The notes beneath the pieces were generated by a model. That model did not search any database. It was not told the origin of the DNA and saw only the letters and a list, made by a program, of their open reading frames with translations. Of a stretch of 9,449 nt of DNA, positions 5,544-9,449 are shown piece by piece; positions within the stretch are counted from its first letter, which is position 1; every line of letters begins with the position of its first letter. Source of the DNA: Methanocaldococcaceae archaeon (GTDB lineage: Archaea; AGJL01; Methanococci; Methanococcales; Methanocaldococcaceae); the NCBI GenBank assembly GCA_027023665.1, contig JALVUY010000091.1, positions 1-9,449 on the forward strand. The letters run 5' to 3'. The translations under genes and the position numbers were made by a program.

Positions 5544-6596
5544 ATGAGTGATTCCTACTATGTATTTCCAGCTGTTAGAGGTATCCAAGCAGGGAAGGAA
5601 TTTTATACAGCAATGTTTCCTTTGAAGTTAATACCTGAACTTTTTAGAGAAGTCAATATTCCTTTGGTGCCTCCCAACTTGAGAGCTCAAAGGATTCTTA
5701 ATAAAAGAAGAATTCCTGAAATTAAAAAGTATATATTGGAAAACCCATACACCTATGTTTTCTCATCAATTACTATTTCCGTTGATGGGAATATGGAATT
5801 TGAACCTGTTGGTGAAGAGGACTATCAAATAGGAAAACTTAAAATAGATAAAAATTCAAGGATCGTAATAAATGATGGACAGCATAGAATCGAAGCAATT
5901 AAACAAGCTCTTCAGGAAAATCCGCGATTAGCATATGAAACTATTTCAGTAGTCGTTTTTCTAGATTTAGGATTAAAAAGAAGTCAACAAATATTTACAG
6001 ATCTTAATAGATACTCTGTAAAACCCACTCCTTCTATTAGTATTCTTTATGATTATAGGGATCAAATGGCAGAGTTAGCCAGATATTTGGCGGAAAATGT
6101 TTATTACTTTAAAGGACTAGTTGAATATGAAAAAAGTTCCATATCTAATAGATCCCATAAACTTTTTACACTTAGTAGTATTTACCATGCTACTAAGGAA
6201 CTTTTGGGTAAAAAAGGTAGTAAGATAGAAATAAGTGATAGAGAACGAACGCTATCTCTCGAGTTCTGGGAAAAAGTAGGCAGTAATATTCCTGAATGGG
6301 AAAAGATAAAGAAAGGAGAATTAGCACCTTATAAAGTAAGACGAGAGTATATCCATTCTCATGGACTTTTCCTTAATGCTATTGCTATAGTAGGTCGTGT
6401 AATTATTACTAACCAATTAGACTTACAGGAAATTCTTTCTAGATTAAGAAATATTAATTGGCATAGAAGTAATCCTGATTGGGAAGGAATTGCTCTGAAC
6501 AAGGGTAGATTAAGTAAGGCTAATGTAAGTGTGAAAGCTACAGCAAACTTCATTTTAAAGAAGATTTTGGGAGAGGAGTATGTCTTACAGATCTAA
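5544..6596 (+). CDS. dndB: DndB, DGQHR-domain protein of the DNA phosphorothioation system
   Basis: This 350-residue protein has the DndB hallmarks: YVFPAVRGIQAGKEFY (6-21), LRAQRILNKRRIPEI (46-60), the defining INDGQHRIEAI (109-119, DGQHR at 111-115) and FTDLNR (151-156). Its length fits the family (about 350-365). DndB is not essential for sulfur incorporation in studied systems but affects its extent, and has been described as a DNA-binding transcriptional repressor; the chemistry of its DGQHR core is unsettled. The frame is open back to a TTG at 5496, but that lies in the promoter. ATG at 5544 has GAGG five bases before it and lies just after the operator palindrome, so I start there. Its end overlaps dndC by 17 bases. 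Confidence in the family is high. Confidence 0.95.
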   Translation: MSDSYYVFPAVRGIQAGKEFYTAMFPLKLIPELFREVNIPLVPPNLRAQRILNKRRIPEIKKYILENPYTYVFSSITISVDGNMEFEPVGEEDYQIGKLKIDKNSRIVINDGQHRIEAIKQALQENPRLAYETISVVVFLDLGLKRSQQIFTDLNRYSVKPTPSISILYDYRDQMAELARYLAENVYYFKGLVEYEKSSISNRSHKLFTLSSIYHATKELLGKKGSKIEISDRERTLSLEFWEKVGSNIPEWEKIKKGELAPYKVRREYIHSHGLFLNAIAIVGRVIITNQLDLQEILSRLRNINWHRSNPDWEGIALNKGRLSKANVSVKATANFILKKILGEEYVLQI

Positions 6597-8007
6597 TTTT
6601 ATAGTTGGAGAAAAAACTCTAGAGGATATTTATGAAGAAATTAGAAGCATTTATTTCTCTAATAGTTACCCATGGATAGTAGGATATAGTGGAGGAAAAG
6701 ACTCTACTGCAACATTACAGCTTATTTGGGAAGCTTTGGAAAAGTTACCAAGAGAGAAACTAAATAAACCTATATATGTACTTTCTTCTGATACATCAAT
6801 AGAAATCCCTAAAGTTATAAATTATGTTGATAAAAACCTTAATCTTATTAACAAAGCTGCCCAAAGAAAAGGATTGCCTATTCAGGCAGTTAAAGTTTAT
6901 CCACGAGTTTCAGATACTTTTTGGGTTAATCTAATAGGAAGAGGCTATCCAGCTCCTACTAAGGAATTCAGATGGTGTACTGATAGACTAAAAATAGAAC
7001 CTTCAAATAGATTTGTAATAGAAACTGTAAATAAATATGGTGAGGTAGTAGTTGTTTTAGGCGTAAGGAAGTCGGAGAGTCTTAATAGGGAAAAAACAAT
7101 CACTGAACATAAAATTGGAAATCATAGATTATCAAGACATTCTACTCTTTCTGGAGCATTAGTATATACACCTATAGAAGATTGGACAGTTGAAGATGTT
7201 TGGAACTACTTACTTAACTTTGAATCCCCATGGGGAGGGGATAATCAGGAGCTTTTCGAGATGTATAAACAAGCTAATGCCGGAGAGCCTCCTGTTGTTA
7301 TTGGGAATTTATTTACAGTTAATGAACAAAGTGGAGGTAGTAGTAGATTTGGTTGTTGGGTTTGTACGGTTGTAAAAAAAGAGAAATCCCTTAGTTCTCT
7401 TATTGAAAACGGAGAAACTTGGCTTAAACCTCTCCAAAAGTTTAGAGAAATGCTTGTAGAAACCCAGGATCCGGAAAAGAAACATATTTATCGTGATTAT
7501 AAAAGGAGAAATGGAAGTATATATTTTGTAAAAGGTAACTGTAAGGATGGTTCTAAAAAATTAGGTAGGGGTCCTTATAAGTTTGAGTACAGGAAGTTTT
7601 TCCTAGAGAAGTTATTGGAAACTGAAAAAGAGGTAAATGAAAACAATCCTTATGGAGAAGAAATTAAATTAATATCCATTGACGAACTGATAGAAATTAG
7701 AAGGATCTGGAGGTTAGAAGAAGGAGATTGGGAAGACAGTGTGTTGAAAATTTATAAAAAGGTTTATGGTAAAGAATTGGAGATACCGAGGGAAGAAATT
7801 GGTATTTTTTCTGCAGAAGATAAAAAATTAATAGAGATGCTGTCAAAGGAGGAAAATGTAAATCCTAAATTAGTGATTAGGCTACTTAATACTTGCCAAT
7901 ACAACATTTTCTCTTCAAGAAGAACTTCATTGATAAGAAAGTTGGAAAAAATTCTTCGCGAGGAATGGAGATCAGAGGAAGAAATCTTAAGAGAGGTAGA
8001 TGAATAA
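6580..8007 (+). CDS. dndC: DndC, PAPS-reductase-like sulfurtransferase of the DNA phosphorothioation system
   Basis: The 475-residue protein belongs to the PAPS reductase/ATP pyrophosphatase superfamily. The ATP-binding PP-loop is SGGKDST at 37-43 in WIVGYSGGKDSTATLQLIW, followed by YVLSSDTSIEIP (66-77) and FRWCTDRLKI (130-139). A RFGCWVCTVVKKEKSL segment (256-271) holds the C259-x2-C262 pair; with C133 and C321 these are candidate ligands of the iron-sulfur cluster known for DndC. In the known pathway DndC activates or transfers sulfur, delivered by a cysteine desulfurase, into the DNA backbone with DndD and DndE. ATG at 6580 follows GGGAGAGGAG closely and lies within the end of dndB, implying coupled translation. 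The last base of its stop is the first base of the dndD start. Length is slightly below usual DndC proteins but no motif seems lost. Confidence 0.95.
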   Translation: MSYRSNFIVGEKTLEDIYEEIRSIYFSNSYPWIVGYSGGKDSTATLQLIWEALEKLPREKLNKPIYVLSSDTSIEIPKVINYVDKNLNLINKAAQRKGLPIQAVKVYPRVSDTFWVNLIGRGYPAPTKEFRWCTDRLKIEPSNRFVIETVNKYGEVVVVLGVRKSESLNREKTITEHKIGNHRLSRHSTLSGALVYTPIEDWTVEDVWNYLLNFESPWGGDNQELFEMYKQANAGEPPVVIGNLFTVNEQSGGSSRFGCWVCTVVKKEKSLSSLIENGETWLKPLQKFREMLVETQDPEKKHIYRDYKRRNGSIYFVKGNCKDGSKKLGRGPYKFEYRKFFLEKLLETEKEVNENNPYGEEIKLISIDELIEIRRIWRLEEGDWEDSVLKIYKKVYGKELEIPREEIGIFSAEDKKLIEMLSKEENVNPKLVIRLLNTCQYNIFSSRRTSLIRKLEKILREEWRSEEEILREVDE

Positions 8008-9449
8008 TGACTTTAACTTCCCTTACCCTAGAAAATATAGGTCTTTACAAAGGAAAAAACATCTTGGATTTAAGATTAGAAGAGGGAAAAAACATTATTT
8101 TATTTGGTGGAAAGAATGGAACGGGTAAAACTACTTTATTAGAGTCTATAAAGTTATGTTTGTATGGTAATCATATTTACGGATATACAAAAAAACAGTA
8201 TGAGAAATTCGTGAAAGAAGTCATACATAAAGGAGAGAAAAGCGCTCAGATTTCTCTTGAATTTGTTCATTTTTCTCTAGAGTCTCGAGATACCTACAAG
8301 ATAGTGAGAAAATGGCATATTGATAAGCATTTTAAAGAGGATTTTTTTCTTTATAAGAATGGAAAAATATTTGCAGAGATACCAAGAGAGCAATGGCAAG
8401 AGTTTATTTCTGGAATTGTTCCCCCTACTTTGGTTGACTTTTTCTTTTTTGATGGTGAAAAAATAGAAAAACTTGCTAAAGAGTTCTCTGAAGTTGGTTT
8501 TGTAAATGATATTAAGTCTCTATTAGGAGTCACGATTATTGAATCCTTAAAATTAAGCTTAGATATACTAAGAAAGAGATATCTTAAACAGGTATTTTCT
8601 TCCGGAGAATTTAGCAAAAACCTTCAGAAACTAGAGCGGAGCAGAGATTCTTTAGAGAAGGAACTAGAGAGGAAATTTCAGATTCTTGCCAGTATAGAGA
8701 ATAAGAGACAGATGTTAGAAAAAGAGATTACGGTAGTTGAAAGAGAATTTTTAGAAAAAGGAGGAGAAGCTTTTAAAAATTATGAAATAAATAAAGCAAA
8801 GAAAGAACTGTTAGAAAGAGAAATTAGCGAGATAAAAAATGAAATTAGGGAGTTAGCTTCCAAAGACCTACCTCTTGGGGTAGGTGTAGATCTAGTTGAG
8901 GAACTTCTTTCACAATTAGAATTGGAAAAGGAAATTAAGAGAAAGAATTTTGAAAAGGAAATATTAGAGAAAAAGTATAAAGAACTTGAAGATATTCTAG
9001 CTTCATTTTCTTTAGAAGGGAATATCTTAGAAAAAATACGGAAATTATTTACAGTTAACGGGGAAATTAAAGCTGATATCATCCACGATCTCTCAGAAAG
9101 GGAAACTAGAATAGTGGAAACTATAATTTCTAACTTAATGACTAATACTTTAAGTAAAGTGAAGAATTTGTTTTCTAAGTTAGAAAAGCTTGAGGAAGAT
9201 CTTCTCGAGGTCGAAAGTGTTCTACAGAGTGCTCCAGAGGAGGATATTATTAGACCTTATCTAGATAAAATTACACAATTAGAAAGAAAAAGAATGGAAT
9301 ACGAAGCCATAAGGAAACGTTTGGAAGAAGAAATAGCCGAGCTTGAGAGGGAAAAGAGGAAAATAGAGAGGGAAATTAAACATATAGAAGATTTAATTAA
9401 GGATAATTTAAATAATCAGAGAGTTATTTCTATGATAGAAAAATCTTTA
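8007..9449 (+). CDS. dndD: DndD, SMC/RecF-like ATPase of the DNA phosphorothioation system (3' end outside window)
   Basis: From ATG 8007, in a TAATG overlap with dndC, 481 codons are open to the window edge with no stop. AGAGG at 7992-7996 is the likely ribosome site. The N-terminus MTLTSLTLENIGLYKG is typical of SMC/RecF-type ATPases, Walker A is GKNGTGKT at 35-42, and FFFFDGEKIEKL (145-156) is characteristic of DndD. From about residue 200 the protein is a long Glu/Lys/Leu coiled coil. The run QSAPEEDIIRPYLDKITQLE (about 408-427) may be the hairpin turn, after which the coil runs back toward the C-terminal ATPase half. No CxxC zinc hook is present in the visible part; the only cysteine is 51. 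Signature motif and Walker B should lie beyond the edge. DndD is thought to hydrolyse ATP and alter DNA structure during sulfur incorporation. Confidence 0.95.
   Translation, partial: MTLTSLTLENIGLYKGKNILDLRLEEGKNIILFGGKNGTGKTTLLESIKLCLYGNHIYGYTKKQYEKFVKEVIHKGEKSAQISLEFVHFSLESRDTYKIVRKWHIDKHFKEDFFLYKNGKIFAEIPREQWQEFISGIVPPTLVDFFFFDGEKIEKLAKEFSEVGFVNDIKSLLGVTIIESLKLSLDILRKRYLKQVFSSGEFSKNLQKLERSRDSLEKELERKFQILASIENKRQMLEKEITVVEREFLEKGGEAFKNYEINKAKKELLEREISEIKNEIRELASKDLPLGVGVDLVEELLSQLELEKEIKRKNFEKEILEKKYKELEDILASFSLEGNILEKIRKLFTVNGEIKADIIHDLSERETRIVETIISNLMTNTLSKVKNLFSKLEKLEEDLLEVESVLQSAPEEDIIRPYLDKITQLERKRMEYEAIRKRLEEEIAELEREKRKIEREIKHIEDLIKDNLNNQRVISMIEKSL

Noticed and set aside
8351..9082. 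Minus-strand Ser/Phe-rich open frames inside dndD (8351-8617 and 8780-9082)
   Set aside because: Antisense shadows of a Glu/Lys-rich coiled-coil gene, which commonly yields Ser/Phe/Leu frames; same for 6359-6553 in dndB and 7190-7375 in dndC.
1..9449. tRNA genes, CRISPR arrays or riboswitches
   Set aside because: No cloverleaf with TTCGANNC arm, no regularly spaced repeats and no known riboswitch core noticed on either strand.

Overview
The window carries the start of a DNA phosphorothioation (Dnd) modification operon on the plus strand. Divergent to it, on the minus strand, is a three-gene operon built around an unusual HslU/ClpY-like AAA+ protein. Shine-Dalgarno sites are strong (AGGAGG type), one terminator is intrinsic, one promoter is sigma-70 type, and the coding DNA is AT-rich with many AGA/AGG arginine codons and Glu/Lys/Ile-rich products. 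This points to a bacterium, plausibly a thermophile such as an Aquificota member. That lineage guess is inference from composition only.

Layout. Positions 2-214 hold the 3' end of a winged helix-turn-helix regulator gene. Positions 215-738 have no convincing large gene: a possible 54-residue membrane peptide (245-409), then a more GC-rich stretch ending in a strong plus-strand terminator (739-776). Positions 776-4772 are a tight minus-strand operon read from right to left: an unknown protein of 463 residues, the HslU-like protein of 518 residues with changed nucleotide-site residues and an extra C-terminal region, and an unknown helical protein of 337 residues with a recent 90-bp internal duplication. 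Positions 4773-5543 form the divergent intergenic region: tandem ribosome binding sites, a large imperfect inverted repeat, a multiply frameshifted IS256-family transposase relic, and a well-formed promoter whose start site falls in a perfect 12-bp-arm palindrome. Positions 5544-9449 carry dndB, dndC and the first 481 codons of dndD, with overlapping reading frames.

How the genes work together. DndC and DndD belong to the machinery that puts sulfur into the DNA backbone. DndB is a DGQHR-family protein reported as a regulator of the modification in other bacteria. A cysteine desulfurase (DndA or an IscS) and DndE are needed by the known pathway and are not in the window; dndE could lie beyond the right edge. 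The usual restriction partners DndF, DndG and DndH are not recognised. In a place where such a partner might be expected sits the divergent HslU-like operon, which I propose as a candidate uncharacterised companion or independent defence/stress module. That link rests on position only.
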